Notes: generated from the sequence alone by a model not told the origin. 62,168 nucleotides of DNA from a virus (IMGVR_UViG_3300018432_000570:1-62168); one strand, 5' to 3'. Shown: positions 11,257 to 17,872, numbered from the stretch's first letter. Program-made: numbers and translations.

Positions 11257-11936
11257 TATATAGTCCCCTGATGGAAGTCGCCGTGCCAAAGTGAATGCGC
11301 GAAAGTAGAATTGATCGACCAGCGGTTGTCCGGATCAAGCCGAGGTTCCGGATGGAAGCCGAGCCAAGGCAGCCTCTTGCGGATCGTCATCGTGACCGGC
11401 TCGTCGGTGATCTGGACCGTAATGCGCTCGAGCGAGTAGCCGGGGCCGAAGACCGCCGCCAAATCGGCGGGCTCGACCGGCTCCACCGTCATGGGGTCCG
11501 CCGGATCCTCGAAGGTCACCAACGCAGGATAGGGCAGGTAGCTCGAACGCAAGACCTGAGGAGAGGGCATCTCGTAGACGCTGCGAGTGCTGTCCGCCTC
11601 GCTCAACAGGGCGCCCATCGCACCCTTGCGCCCGGCGATCGCGTAAAATCCCGACAAGATGGTCTCGTGGGGATTCCGGTTGAGAAGCGCGAACAAGGTC
11701 CTGCCCGACGGCAGATCCACCATCACCGCCTGGCCCCGCTGCCTGACGTCCAACGCATGCGCCTCGGGGGTGAGTGCCGGTTGCCCCTTCCAACGGATCT
11801 CGCGCACCGCGAAGCCAGTGCGCGGGCCATCCGGCGTGGAGACCTCGACGGTCATTCGATAGCGATAGATGCGCCAGGGCGAGTAAAACAGGCTGGCCCC
11901 TGCGAGCAGCGCGATCAGACCAAGGATCCAGCTCAT
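11256..11936 (-). CDS. Membrane-anchored protein coupled to the RTX lipase gene
   Basis: 226 residues. Residues 1-25 form one hydrophobic helix (MSWILGLIALLAGASLFYSP) with a basic edge, so the protein is probably anchored in the inner membrane with most of it on one side. I do not recognise the remaining 200 residues. The chosen ATG is preceded by a GGTGGGG ribosome-binding sequence; the open frame extends further upstream, but that part reads like non-coding sequence. The stop overlaps the start of the RTX gene by one base. Inference from this coupling: a cofactor, chaperone or self-protection protein for the lipase-like RTX product. No sequence motif proves this. Confidence 0.7.
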   Translation of the reverse strand: MSWILGLIALLAGASLFYSPWRIYRYRMTVEVSTPDGPRTGFAVREIRWKGQPALTPEAHALDVRQRGQAVMVDLPSGRTLFALLNRNPHETILSGFYAIAGRKGAMGALLSEADSTRSVYEMPSPQVLRSSYLPYPALVTFEDPADPMTVEPVEPADLAAVFGPGYSLERITVQITDEPVTMTIRKRLPWLGFHPEPRLDPDNRWSINSTFAHSLWHGDFHQGTI

Positions 11937-12377
11937 CTGTCCGCCCCACCTCACGCCGACCTCGCCACCGGCGAAGCGCCCGCGGCCCTCGCCCTGCCGG
12001 CATGGCGGTGAAGCCGGCCGGCCATGGGGTGCGGCAAAGGCAGGTCGGCGGGGGCAAGGAGGCGCATCGGCAACAGCGCGGCGGCGCCCGCCACACCCCT
12101 CGACCGTCTTGGCCTGTCCCCCGACATGCGCTTCCCCCACGACTGCAAGACGCACCTCATCGCCGCCGGAAACGCAACCCACGCGCTTCGAACGCACCTT
12201 CCGGCGAGGCCGGACGGCCAGACTCGGGAATCCCCCCTTTAGAGTCCCCAGTCTTCTACAAAACGTCTTTGCCGTCAATTGCTTGAAAGCAGTGAATCGC
12301 TCCAATTCGGCGGAAAAAAAGATGTGCGCGGCGATCGTTTCTCTCGCAGCGGCGCAATTGCTTTGGGTCGAGGCGCG
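11937..12377. other. Divergent intergenic region without a convincing gene
   Basis: About 440 bases between the leftward RTX unit and the rightward acyltransferase gene. Frames are open on both strands, but they are arginine/proline-rich in the GC-rich left part and show no conserved motif. The right third (12240-12360) is clearly more AT-rich, as expected for promoters. I see the rightward promoter listed next but no clear leftward one. Confidence 0.5.
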
Positions 12378-12405
12378 TTGACAGGGCATCCGCGGCCACT
12401 AAGCT
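12378..12405 (+). promoter_or_regulatory. Sigma-70-like promoter of the acyltransferase gene
   Basis: TTGACA at 12378-12383, a 16-base spacer, then TAAGCT at 12400-12405. The -35 is perfect and the -10 is weak. Transcription would begin near 12412, leaving a leader of about 24 bases before the GTG at 12436 that carries the ribosome-binding site. Confidence 0.45.
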
Positions 12406-12435
12406 TGGGCCGTCGTGGAACAGGGAGTTGATCGG

Positions 12436-13056
12436 GTGGCGAAGACAGTAAAAGAGGCGGCGGCGAAAAATGATGACGGCGCCGGCGGATCGAACGGGGG
12501 CGGTGGCGCCGACGTTCCGGCGGGCGCCGAGGCGCCGGCCACGCCTCAGCTCGATCCCGAGCTTGCCGCCAAGATCGCCGCCGTCCGCTCCCATGTCCGC
12601 GAGAGCTTCGGCAAGGTGGTGATGGCGCTGATGATGCTTCCGCGCTACCGCCGCCAGACGCTCGGCGATCTCCAGCACCTCGTCCTCGAGCCGCTGATCC
12701 GCGACCGGATCGCCATCGCCTATCCGGGCAAGGATTCGGGCGGGCTCGCCGACATCACCGGCTTCGCGATCTGGGCGAGCGTCTCGGAAGAGGTCGACGC
12801 TTCGATCCGCGAGCAGATCAAGGCGGGCGCCTTCCCGCTCCGGCTCAAGCCCGACGACTGGAATTCGGGATCGATCAACTGGCTGATCGACGTGATCGCT
12901 CCCGATCAGAAGACCACCGCCCGAGTGATCGGCAATTTCAACCAGGTGGTGAAGGAGGGCTCGCTTCGCCTCCATCCGTTGATCACCCGGCTGGTCGACG
13001 AGGAGACTCTGAAGAAGATGGGCGCCGAGAAGATCGGAGCGCCCGCGGCCGCCTGA
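12436..13056 (+). CDS. HlyC-type toxin-activating lysine acyltransferase homologue
   Basis: 206 residues from GTG 12436, chosen because GGGAG lies 8 bases upstream; an in-frame GTG at 12415 would add seven residues and has no such site. The first 40 residues are low-complexity (Gly/Ala/Asp). The rest aligns with HlyC: a short helix then PRYRRQTLGDL, then FAIWASVSEEV (HlyC AYCSWANLSLE), then DDWNSGSINWLIDVIAPD (HlyC EDWTSGDRKWFIDWIAPF). Known: HlyC transfers acyl groups from acyl-ACP to lysines of the RTX protoxin using His23 and Asp92. Here the Asp is kept (residue 152), but the residue aligned with His23 is Tyr71. The gene is divergent from the RTX lipase gene, its obvious candidate substrate. 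A histidine ten residues later (81) could substitute, or the enzyme may be inactive. Confidence 0.78.
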   Translation: MAKTVKEAAAKNDDGAGGSNGGGGADVPAGAEAPATPQLDPELAAKIAAVRSHVRESFGKVVMALMMLPRYRRQTLGDLQHLVLEPLIRDRIAIAYPGKDSGGLADITGFAIWASVSEEVDASIREQIKAGAFPLRLKPDDWNSGSINWLIDVIAPDQKTTARVIGNFNQVVKEGSLRLHPLITRLVDEETLKKMGAEKIGAPAAA

Positions 13057-13141
13057 GGCCGTGCCGCCCCATCGCCGCCGCGATAAGGGGTATGGTATCC
13101 GGTCGTTCAGCCGCCCGAGACCGGGCAGGCCAGACGCTAAA

Positions 13142-13173
13142 AAGCCCCGGAAATCCGCAGATTTCCGGGGCTT
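13142..13173 (-). terminator. Rho-independent terminator, originally of host tRNA-Val
   Basis: A perfect 13-bp stem (13142-13154 with 13161-13173) closes a 6-base loop. Read on the minus strand it is followed by TTTTTAG. It starts 5 bases beyond the 3' end of the tRNA-Val remnant in attL, so before integration it terminated the intact tRNA. It can also stop transcripts from the plus-strand acyltransferase gene. Confidence 0.85.
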
Positions 13174-13177
13174 GTCT

Positions 13178-13231
13178 ATGGTGGGCGTAGCAAGGATTGA
13201 ACTTGCGACCCCTGCGATGTCAACACAGTGC
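13178..13231. other. attL: 3' portion of tRNA-Val left by integration
   Basis: 54 bases match 58887-58940 with a single difference (A at 13189, G at 58898). The uninterrupted core is 42 bases (13190-13231). The remnant lacks the tRNA 5' half, so it is not a functional tRNA. The host-derived base at 13189 would give a G7-U66 wobble in the original tRNA acceptor stem. Confidence 0.93.
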
Positions 13232-13317
13232 CTACGGCCATAAACCGCAGAAAACCGCCATTTTCTCCGAACTAGAAGCGCGAACGAGCGTGGAACATCG
13301 CCCAATTTGCGCACGGG

Positions 13318-13338
13318 TTTACCGCGCTTTTACCGCGC
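13318..13338 (+). repeat. Paired direct repeats, candidate integrase arm sites (left)
   Basis: TTTACCGCGC occurs twice, at 13318-13327 and 13329-13338, with an 11-bp period, 87 bases inside attL. The same pair with the same period and orientation lies 60 bases inside attR. Lambda-type integrases bind arm-type sites in such positions. Confidence 0.6.
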
Positions 13339-13360
13339 CGCTTTTCAGAGGGAGGTTCGC

Positions 13361-13573
13361 ATGACACGAGAAGTATGCTCGACAACCCCGCCGGCCGAGG
13401 ACGAGCAGGTGTGGTACCGCGAGGACCTGATCCTTTCCGCGCTCCAGCAGGCTTTGGACGCAGCGGTCCGCGCCGGAGGTCAGCCGGCAAAGGCTATCGC
13501 CTGGGACATCAATTACAATTTCAAGCGCACGCTGAAGACCGGCGAGCCGCTAGCGTCCGAGGCAGCAGCATGA
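13361..13573 (+). CDS. Small phage protein, function unknown
   Basis: 70 residues, acidic N-terminus, then a helix-rich middle (QALDAAVRAGG) and WDINYNFKRTLKTGE. A strong AGGGAGG lies 5 bases before the ATG. First gene inside attL. No recognised domain. Confidence 0.6.
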   Translation: MTREVCSTTPPAEDEQVWYREDLILSALQQALDAAVRAGGQPAKAIAWDINYNFKRTLKTGEPLASEAAA

Positions 13574-13605
13574 CCGCACATTCTGTTCTTGGGAGGTTCG
13601 CATGA
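13570..13605 (+). CDS. Possible 11-codon coupling ORF
   Basis: ATG at 13570 overlaps the stop of the previous gene and its own TGA overlaps the ATG of the next one. The encoded peptide is MTAHSVLGRFA. It would link translation of its neighbours across their 28-base gap. It may equally be chance; the next gene has its own ribosome-binding site. Confidence 0.25.
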   Translation: MTAHSVLGRFA

Positions 13606-13979
13606 CGGCCAAGGTGTGGCTGCTTTGGGCTAGCCAAGGCGATTATAGCGACCGGAACGAATGGCCGGTCCATGCCTACGAGGATCGGGAGTCGGCTGAA
13701 TATGCCGTAGTCCGGCTCGAGGCGCTCTATCGCGAACTGAAGCGGCGGCGCGACGAGTGGGACGAGAATGAGCCTGACGATGCCTGTCAGGCCGAAGGCT
13801 ACGATTGGGATTGGGCGTCCAAGAAGGCCTTCCGCACCAAGGAGGGCCGCGAATTCAAGGCGCTCTATGGCGGCACCTGCGACCTCAATTCCTATTCCGA
13901 ACTCACCCTTACCTGCGCCGAGATCGAAGTGTGGCCCCCGAACCTGCGCGGCGTGATCGAAAAGGCCGTTCCAGCATGA
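13602..13979 (+). CDS. Acidic phage protein, function unknown
   Basis: 125 residues, rich in Asp, Glu, Trp and Tyr. It begins with a beta-like segment (KVWLLWASQGDY) followed by a charged helix, ELKRRRDEWDENEPDD. The sequence around its start (GGGAGGTTCGCATGAC) is identical to that of the gene at 13361, so the two share a duplicated translation-initiation region. No recognised domain. Confidence 0.65.
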   Translation: MTAKVWLLWASQGDYSDRNEWPVHAYEDRESAEYAVVRLEALYRELKRRRDEWDENEPDDACQAEGYDWDWASKKAFRTKEGREFKALYGGTCDLNSYSELTLTCAEIEVWPPNLRGVIEKAVPA

Positions 13980-14200
13980 CTCCTTCCTCTGCCTTCGGAG
14001 GGGAGGTCCGCGAGCGCATTGAGCGGGAGGTTCGGGATAATCGGGCCGCGAGGCTCAGGGCCGTCGCCACACTTGATTGCCCGACATGCGGAGCGGCGCC
14101 GGGTGAGCCCTGTCGCGCCAGTTCGCCTCGGACCAAGTATTATCCGCATAAGCAGGTCCACGTTGCGCGCTGGAGGCATCTTTTGCCGGCTCAACCCTAA
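13976..14200 (+). CDS. Phage zinc-finger protein
   Basis: 74 residues; the start overlaps the previous stop (ATGA). The C-terminal half has CPTCGAAPGEPCR followed by KYYPHKQVHVARW. This C-x2-C-x6-C...H pattern is the DNA-binding phage zinc finger seen in many phage and actinobacterial proteins. Likely a small nucleic-acid-binding accessory protein. Confidence 0.7.
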   Translation: MTPSSAFGGEVRERIEREVRDNRAARLRAVATLDCPTCGAAPGEPCRASSPRTKYYPHKQVHVARWRHLLPAQP

Positions 14201-14217
14201 TACAGAGGAAAGAGATA

Positions 14218-14322
14218 ATGGACGCTTGGGGGGTTGTGTGTATCGTTTTTGCCTGCTGGATCTTTGCCGCTGCTATCGTGGCCGCCGCCTTATATTCGGA
14301 CAGTCGGAGGGGCAGTAGATGA
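14218..14322 (+). CDS. 34-residue single-span membrane peptide
   Basis: One hydrophobic segment (VVCIVFACWIFAAAIVAAAL) with a short N-terminus and a basic tail, SDSRRGSR. AGAGGAAAGA precedes the ATG, and the stop overlaps the next ATG (ATGA). It fits a prophage membrane micropeptide; its target is unknown. Confidence 0.55.
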   Translation: MDAWGVVCIVFACWIFAAAIVAAALYSDSRRGSR

Positions 14323-14522
14323 AGACAATGAGAGAGGACGAGCCCTTCGCCGACTTCGAGATATGGCAGGACGGTCTGATGGTGGCCTGGGTATCCGGGC
14401 CGCGCTCGCGAGCTGAGGCGGACGCTGCCCACCACGCACTCGTTTACGGACAGGACGGCCCCGTAGATGTTCGCGACGTGACGGATGGTCACCCCGGCAC
14501 CTCCACCCCCAGCACGACATAG
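14319..14522 (+). CDS. Small phage protein, function unknown
   Basis: 67 residues with a compact alpha/beta look (FEIWQDGLMVAWVSGPRSRAEADAAHHALVYG), the style of small phage proteins expressed in strings. Its 3' end overlaps the convergent gene 14489-14782 by 34 bases. Confidence 0.5.
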   Translation: MKTMREDEPFADFEIWQDGLMVAWVSGPRSRAEADAAHHALVYGQDGPVDVRDVTDGHPGTSTPSTT

Positions 14523-14782
14523 ATTCTTCTATATGCGTTAGTAAGCGATTGCCGACGTCCGACCTGGTGGGCGTAGAGATCTGAGATTCCGATGTTCGTC
14601 GCCTCTTTCCAGAACTGGTCGAAGGGATCGCGATCGTCGGTGAAGTTGGCCAGCATGGCGAGGGTGAGCTTCAGAGCCGCGGATTTCGGGACCGGTCCCT
14701 TCATCGCCTCGGCATAGGCTTCGTCCAGTGCAAGGAGGGCTTTATCCCTTAGGTCGGTGGGGCTGAGTCGCATTTGGAACAT
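14489..14782 (-). CDS. Small helical protein, function unknown
   Basis: 97 residues (or 94 from an ATG at 14773), mostly helical (LRDKALLALDEAYAEAMKGP...LKLTLAMLANF). The only minus-strand gene in this left block, convergent with its left neighbour. No clear ribosome-binding site, so the start is uncertain. Confidence 0.5.
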   Translation of the reverse strand: MFQMRLSPTDLRDKALLALDEAYAEAMKGPVPKSAALKLTLAMLANFTDDRDPFDQFWKEATNIGISDLYAHQVGRRQSLTNAYRRIYVVLGVEVPG

Positions 14783-14784
14783 GA

Positions 14785-15006
14785 ATGGAACAGAAGATGT
14801 CGATGCTCAAGCCGTGCCAGTGCGGGCGACAGCCCGAGCTAGTGGAGTTCGTCGGTTATGCGGGCTTTGCGGTGGAGTGCCCCGGCTGCGGCTGGAAGGG
14901 GCGGAAGTTCGGTGCGCACCTTATGCCTGAGGGTATTCCGAACCCGGACCTGTGGCGACAGGCGGCGGTCGACTCCTGGAATCGCGGGGAGGTCTGCGAG
15001 CCATGA
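14785..15006 (+). CDS. Lar-like zinc-ribbon protein
   Basis: 73 residues with LKPCQCGRQPEL, then VECPGCGWKG and a closing AAVDSWNRG. This follows the Lar/restriction-alleviation pattern CxCG...CxxCG...A...WN. Known: Lar of the Rac prophage reduces EcoK restriction by modulating the host enzyme; many phage homologues are uncharacterised. A second such domain opens the gene at 56422. Confidence 0.65.
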   Translation: MEQKMSMLKPCQCGRQPELVEFVGYAGFAVECPGCGWKGRKFGAHLMPEGIPNPDLWRQAAVDSWNRGEVCEP

Positions 15007-15095
15007 GAGGTGAGGCTGCGGCCGGCGCTCTGCTGCTACACGGGCGCGAATTTTGGGTTCGACCGTCTGGCGGCCTGGCGTCGGACCTGTACTGA
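15003..15095 (+). CDS. 30-codon ORF coupled to the Lar-like gene
   Basis: The ATG overlaps the previous stop (ATGA). It encodes 30 residues (starting MRGEAAAGALLLHG) and ends inside the GACCTGT repeats. Supported only by the overlap. Confidence 0.3.
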   Translation: MRGEAAAGALLLHGREFWVRPSGGLASDLY

Positions 15096-15113
15096 CCTGT
15101 GTCGACCTGTACC
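15084..15113. repeat. Three GACCTGT iterons at 10-bp period
   Basis: GACCTGT begins at 15084, 15094 and 15104, exactly one helical turn apart, in the convergent gap between the accessory genes and the late operon. It could be a protein-binding array; nothing nearby identifies a ligand. Confidence 0.5.
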
Positions 15114-15137
15114 CCTGCCCCTCACAATCAGATAGTA

Positions 15138-15173
15138 ACTGACCATATCGTGCGCGCCAACGAAATGGTCAGT
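15138..15173. terminator. Inverted repeat at the end of the late operon
   Basis: ACTGACCAT (15138-15146) pairs with ATGGTCAGT (15165-15173) around an 18-base loop. The right arm overlaps the stop codon of the last late gene. Without a T-run it is a weak candidate terminator or an operator. Confidence 0.35.
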
Positions 15174-15414
15174 CGAACCTCTCCGCCGTCCTCTCTGCCT
15201 TAGCCGACACGGCAGCCGCGAGCTCGGCCCGGGCATCTCGCATCTCATCCCGGGTGCGATCGTCCGGCGCCCGGCTGGTCAACTGGTCGATGATGCCCGT
15301 CAGACTGCTGGCGACCCCGAGGAGGGGCGATGCAGCGGAGGCGCCGGGGATCGCTGCCGACACTTGCTGAGCCGTCTTGAGGACGCCTTGGATGATCTGG
15401 AGATAGTCAGCCAT
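15169..15414 (-). CDS. Last gene of the lysis cluster, function unknown
   Basis: 81 residues: a helical hydrophobic start (MADYLQIIQGVLKTAQQVSA), a Gly/Ala/Ser stretch, and a charged C-terminal helix. It starts 2 bases after the lipoprotein gene. Could be a minor lysis or accessory protein; no domain recognised. Confidence 0.6.
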   Translation of the reverse strand: MADYLQIIQGVLKTAQQVSAAIPGASAASPLLGVASSLTGIIDQLTSRAPDDRTRDEMRDARAELAAAVSAKAERTAERFD

Positions 15415-15416
15415 AG

Positions 15417-15782
15417 TCAGGCTCCCTTCAAAGCGTTGGAGATGTCCGCCATGCCTGCCACAGCTTCATCGAGGGCATTCGACATGTCGTTGGAAGAGCA
15501 GACGGCCGAGAAGCGCTCAGCACGTCCCAGGGCGGCGTTGACGGTGCGAATGCCGGCCGCGACAGCCTTGCCCCTCGCAGAGCCCGGCACAATGGCTCCA
15601 GCGTCCCCCAGCGCGTTGATCGCGTCAAGCGCCAAGTCGAACGCCTTCCACGCCGTCTCGAGCTTGTCGCCGGCGACACAGGCGGCTTGCTGGACCGGTT
15701 GGGACACAGTGCCGAGCTGGGGCAACCCCGGAACGGCGCACCCCGCGAGCAACAGGGGGACGAATAGCAGGACACGCTTCAT
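15417..15782 (-). CDS. Phage lipoprotein in the lysis cluster
   Basis: 121 residues from an ATG preceded by AAGGAG. The N-terminus MKRVLLFVPLLLAGCAVPG is a classical lipoprotein signal with lipobox LAGC (Cys16). The mature part is alanine-rich and helical. In a cassette with an endolysin and membrane proteins it may act as an outer-membrane spanin-like component or alter the lysogen surface; spanins are too variable to call by eye. Confidence 0.65.
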   Translation of the reverse strand: MKRVLLFVPLLLAGCAVPGLPQLGTVSQPVQQAACVAGDKLETAWKAFDLALDAINALGDAGAIVPGSARGKAVAAGIRTVNAALGRAERFSAVCSSNDMSNALDEAVAGMADISNALKGA

Positions 15783-16000
15783 GATGGGTCTCCTTGGGTT
15801 GCAGCGTCGAGCTGGGCGAGAAATAGACGGGCCCGGGCTTCGTGTTTCTTCCACTGAGGTCCGCGCCGGCCGGGATCCACGCCTCCCCTGGCACGGCTGA
15901 GATTGTCGGATGCCGGCAGCGACGTGAGGATGATCGTCTCGTCCGGGTCCTGCCCTTCCTCGGTGCAGATGGCTCGGCAGACGCGCTCGAGGCGGCTCAT
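15779..16000 (-). CDS. Small soluble phage protein
   Basis: 73 residues (MSRLERVCRAICTEEGQDPDE...). It overlaps the lipoprotein gene (ATGA) and the upstream membrane-protein gene (TGA/ATG). The opening (RLERVCRAICTEEGQDPDE) resembles small phage proteins often found in lysis or tail-end clusters. Function unknown. Confidence 0.6.
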   Translation of the reverse strand: MSRLERVCRAICTEEGQDPDETIILTSLPASDNLSRARGGVDPGRRGPQWKKHEARARLFLAQLDAATQGDPS

Positions 16001-16323
16001 GGCTTGGCCACGTTGACGGTGTCGGCTTCCACTTCCATAGTGCCGGTCTGCCCGGGGCCGGCAGGGGTGGAGCCCGCCAGTTGGTTGCCGAGCCGCTCGA
16101 CTTGGCGACCGGAAGCGAGGGCTACGAGGGTGGCGAGGCAATCGCCCAGCTTCAGTGCACAGGCGGTCGCGATCGACACCAAGACGTTCTCAGCCCAATT
16201 CGGAAGGGTCCGGGGGTTAAGGAACAAGCCCCAGACGATGCTCAGCAGGATGACGATCAACCCGACGGAGATGGAGGCTAGAACCCATCGATCGGCGTTG
16301 CGTTCGGCCATGGTGGCGCTCAC
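15997..16323 (-). CDS. Holin-like membrane protein
   Basis: 108 residues from GTG 16323, which overlaps the endolysin stop (GTGA); an ATG at 16311 is an alternative. One strong transmembrane helix (VLASISVGLIVILLSIVWGLFL) and a second weaker one (VLVSIATACALKLGDCLATL), with a polar tail. Size, topology and position next to the endolysin suggest a holin, but no family motif confirms it. Confidence 0.6.
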   Translation of the reverse strand: MSATMAERNADRWVLASISVGLIVILLSIVWGLFLNPRTLPNWAENVLVSIATACALKLGDCLATLVALASGRQVERLGNQLAGSTPAGPGQTGTMEVEADTVNVAKP

Positions 16324-16907
16324 AGCAGCAGTCCCTTCGTTTTCACCAGCCGCGCTTTACGGTCGGCTAGGCCGTTCGTGCCGCCGTTGATGCGCCTCGT
16401 GATCGCGAGGATGTCATCCGCGTCTGCGAGCTCGTTCAGTCCATGGTCAGACCAGTAGAGGCAGGCGGTGAGCATCCCCACCGACGGGAGCGCGGCGATC
16501 TCCGGATGGCTCTCGAGGTCGATCCCGATCTTCTGACCGAAACGCCGATAGTTCGATCGGCCGGTAAGCTGTATCGGCCCCCTGCCCTTGTAACGTCTTC
16601 CATCGCCGACGATGACGTTGCCGAGGTCGTTGCGGCCTTCGTAAGCTGCGCCGCTCGCGATCTCCTCCATGTAGACGAACCCCATGCTTTCATGCGCGAG
16701 CTGGGCGAGGAAATGCGCCAAGCGGAGAGGTGTATGGGAAATCCCATAGACGTCGACGTGGACGGCAGCACCCAACGCAAGTTCGCGGGCGCGCTCTGAC
16801 CCAGCGCCCAGCGAGCGGAAGACAGCCGCCCAGGTTCCGCGGCCGAATACCCCATCCTCTGCCACGCCTACGCGCTTCTGGAGGAGCATGATGTCCGAGG
16901 GGTTCAT
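16320..16907 (-). CDS. Endolysin, GH19 chitinase/muramidase type
   Basis: 195 residues. Residues 8-32 resemble a reduced peptidoglycan-binding repeat (LQKRVGVAEDGVFGRGTW). The catalytic domain has FLAQLAHES (general acid Glu in AHES), YEGRNDLGN, GDGRRYKGRGPIQLTGRSNY and a closing RINGGTNGL, the hallmark set of GH19 phage lysins. No signal peptide, so export depends on a holin. Cleaves peptidoglycan glycan strands at the end of infection. Flanked by membrane proteins on both sides in a string of 4-base overlaps. Confidence 0.9.
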   Translation of the reverse strand: MNPSDIMLLQKRVGVAEDGVFGRGTWAAVFRSLGAGSERARELALGAAVHVDVYGISHTPLRLAHFLAQLAHESMGFVYMEEIASGAAYEGRNDLGNVIVGDGRRYKGRGPIQLTGRSNYRRFGQKIGIDLESHPEIAALPSVGMLTACLYWSDHGLNELADADDILAITRRINGGTNGLADRKARLVKTKGLLL

Positions 16908-17302
16908 CCGCCCGCTCCTTGTATAACGAAGATGATGCCGTTTATGGCGGCGATGGCGGCGACGATGGCGCCGATGGTTTTCCAGTTGCCGGTCGATCCT
17001 GTGGTCTTGTTCTTCTCGGCCGCCACGTCTCGGCGCACCTCGTCCAGCGTCCTCTCGATCTGCTCAACTTGCTGAACGGTAGCTTTGCCTTTTGCCTGAT
17101 CCTCCAGAGCGCCGCGCCATTCGTTCGTCGTTTGCATCCGCTTCTCGAACGTCTCCGCAAGGACCCCGGTGGCCCTAAATATTCCGAAGATCATCGCCCC
17201 AAGAGTTCCGACGATAGCGACAGAGCGCATGTCCGCGGTGTGCCGGCGCTCGGCGTTGAGCGCGTCGAGATACTCTTTCATTGGAACGCCGGTTTCGGTC
17301 AT
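16904..17302 (-). CDS. Two-helix membrane protein with coiled coil, holin candidate
   Basis: 132 residues from ATG 17302, which overlaps the previous stop. A helix near 35-52 (SVAIVGTLGAMIFGIFRATG), a charged coiled-coil middle (VQQVEQIERTLDEVRRDVAAEKNK), and a C-terminal helix (TIGAIVAAIAAINGIIFVIQ). Domain order resembles phage holin/tail-associated coiled-coil proteins. Stop overlaps the endolysin start. Confidence 0.6.
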   Translation of the reverse strand: MTETGVPMKEYLDALNAERRHTADMRSVAIVGTLGAMIFGIFRATGVLAETFEKRMQTTNEWRGALEDQAKGKATVQQVEQIERTLDEVRRDVAAEKNKTTGSTGNWKTIGAIVAAIAAINGIIFVIQGAGG

Positions 17303-17613
17303 GTGCCCATTCCGATCATTTTGGCGATGACCGCGAACGCGCCTCCGCCGACCAGCCAAGGCACAATCTTGACGATCCATTCGCCCAGGGAGATGGCGCC
17401 GTCGCGCCGGTTCTTCTCGTCTTTGAGCTCTTGCACCTCGCCCTTTAGCTTCTCGACATCGGCGGCAACGTGCCCCTGCGAGATGACGAGAGTGCCCAGC
17501 GCGTCCAGCTTGGCCGAGTTGTTCGCAGTGTCATGCTTCACCACGCGCAAGGTCGCGGCGATGTCTCCCATTTTTTCATACATGGAGAGGTAGTCCGGCG
17601 CGCCGTCGGGCAT
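17299..17613 (-). CDS. Coiled-coil protein with C-terminal membrane helix
   Basis: 104 residues; AGGAAGGG precedes the ATG. The middle is a long coiled coil (VEKLKGEVQELKDEKNRRDG), followed by one hydrophobic helix (VPWLVGGGAFAVIAKMIGMG). Similar to the next gene in layout; together they may form the lysis membrane complex. Function inferred from position only. Confidence 0.6.
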   Translation of the reverse strand: MPDGAPDYLSMYEKMGDIAATLRVVKHDTANNSAKLDALGTLVISQGHVAADVEKLKGEVQELKDEKNRRDGAISLGEWIVKIVPWLVGGGAFAVIAKMIGMGT

Positions 17614-17614
17614 G

Positions 17615-17857
17615 TTAACTAGCCCTTCCTGCTACAATCGCCGCAGCGCTGCCCTGAACAAGCTCTATGGCTCGTTCCATGTCGATCTTACGAGAGTACC
17701 CGCGAGTGTGGCCTTGGGCGACGATCTCGCCATTCACGACCGCCAGATGCCAAAAGTAGCGATGTCCGCGCAGGGTCAGGCGACGGGACCAGACGAACCG
17801 CATCGTCTGCCGGACGCCGGGCAACATGTAGAACGTAGACGGAAATGCAGGCGCCAT
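17615..17857 (-). CDS. YegP/DUF1508-like small protein
   Basis: 80 residues. The C-terminal half, HLAVVNGEIVAQGHTRGYSRK followed by an acidic helix, matches the YegP pattern (aNGe-ia-S-gYssk--a---i--v). Family function is unknown. It sits between tail and lysis genes and is preceded by a copy of the 15-bp repeat. Confidence 0.6.
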   Translation of the reverse strand: MAPAFPSTFYMLPGVRQTMRFVWSRRLTLRGHRYFWHLAVVNGEIVAQGHTRGYSRKIDMERAIELVQGSAAAIVAGRAS

Positions 17858-17872
17858 AACCAGCTTTCGACT

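Noticed and set aside
12415-12435. Upstream GTG start for the acyltransferase
   Set aside because: It lies only 3 bases after the predicted transcription start and lacks a ribosome-binding site, while GTG 12436 has GGGAG at 8 bases.
13178-13231. A second tRNA-Val at the left end
   Set aside because: Only the anticodon-stem 3' side, variable loop, T arm and acceptor 3' side are present; no 5' half follows, so it is the attL remnant.
12256-13314. A 352-codon minus-strand frame over the acyltransferase gene and attL
   Set aside because: It is the antisense of the HlyC-like gene and crosses the tRNA remnant and the terminator; composition is Arg/Leu-rich without motifs.
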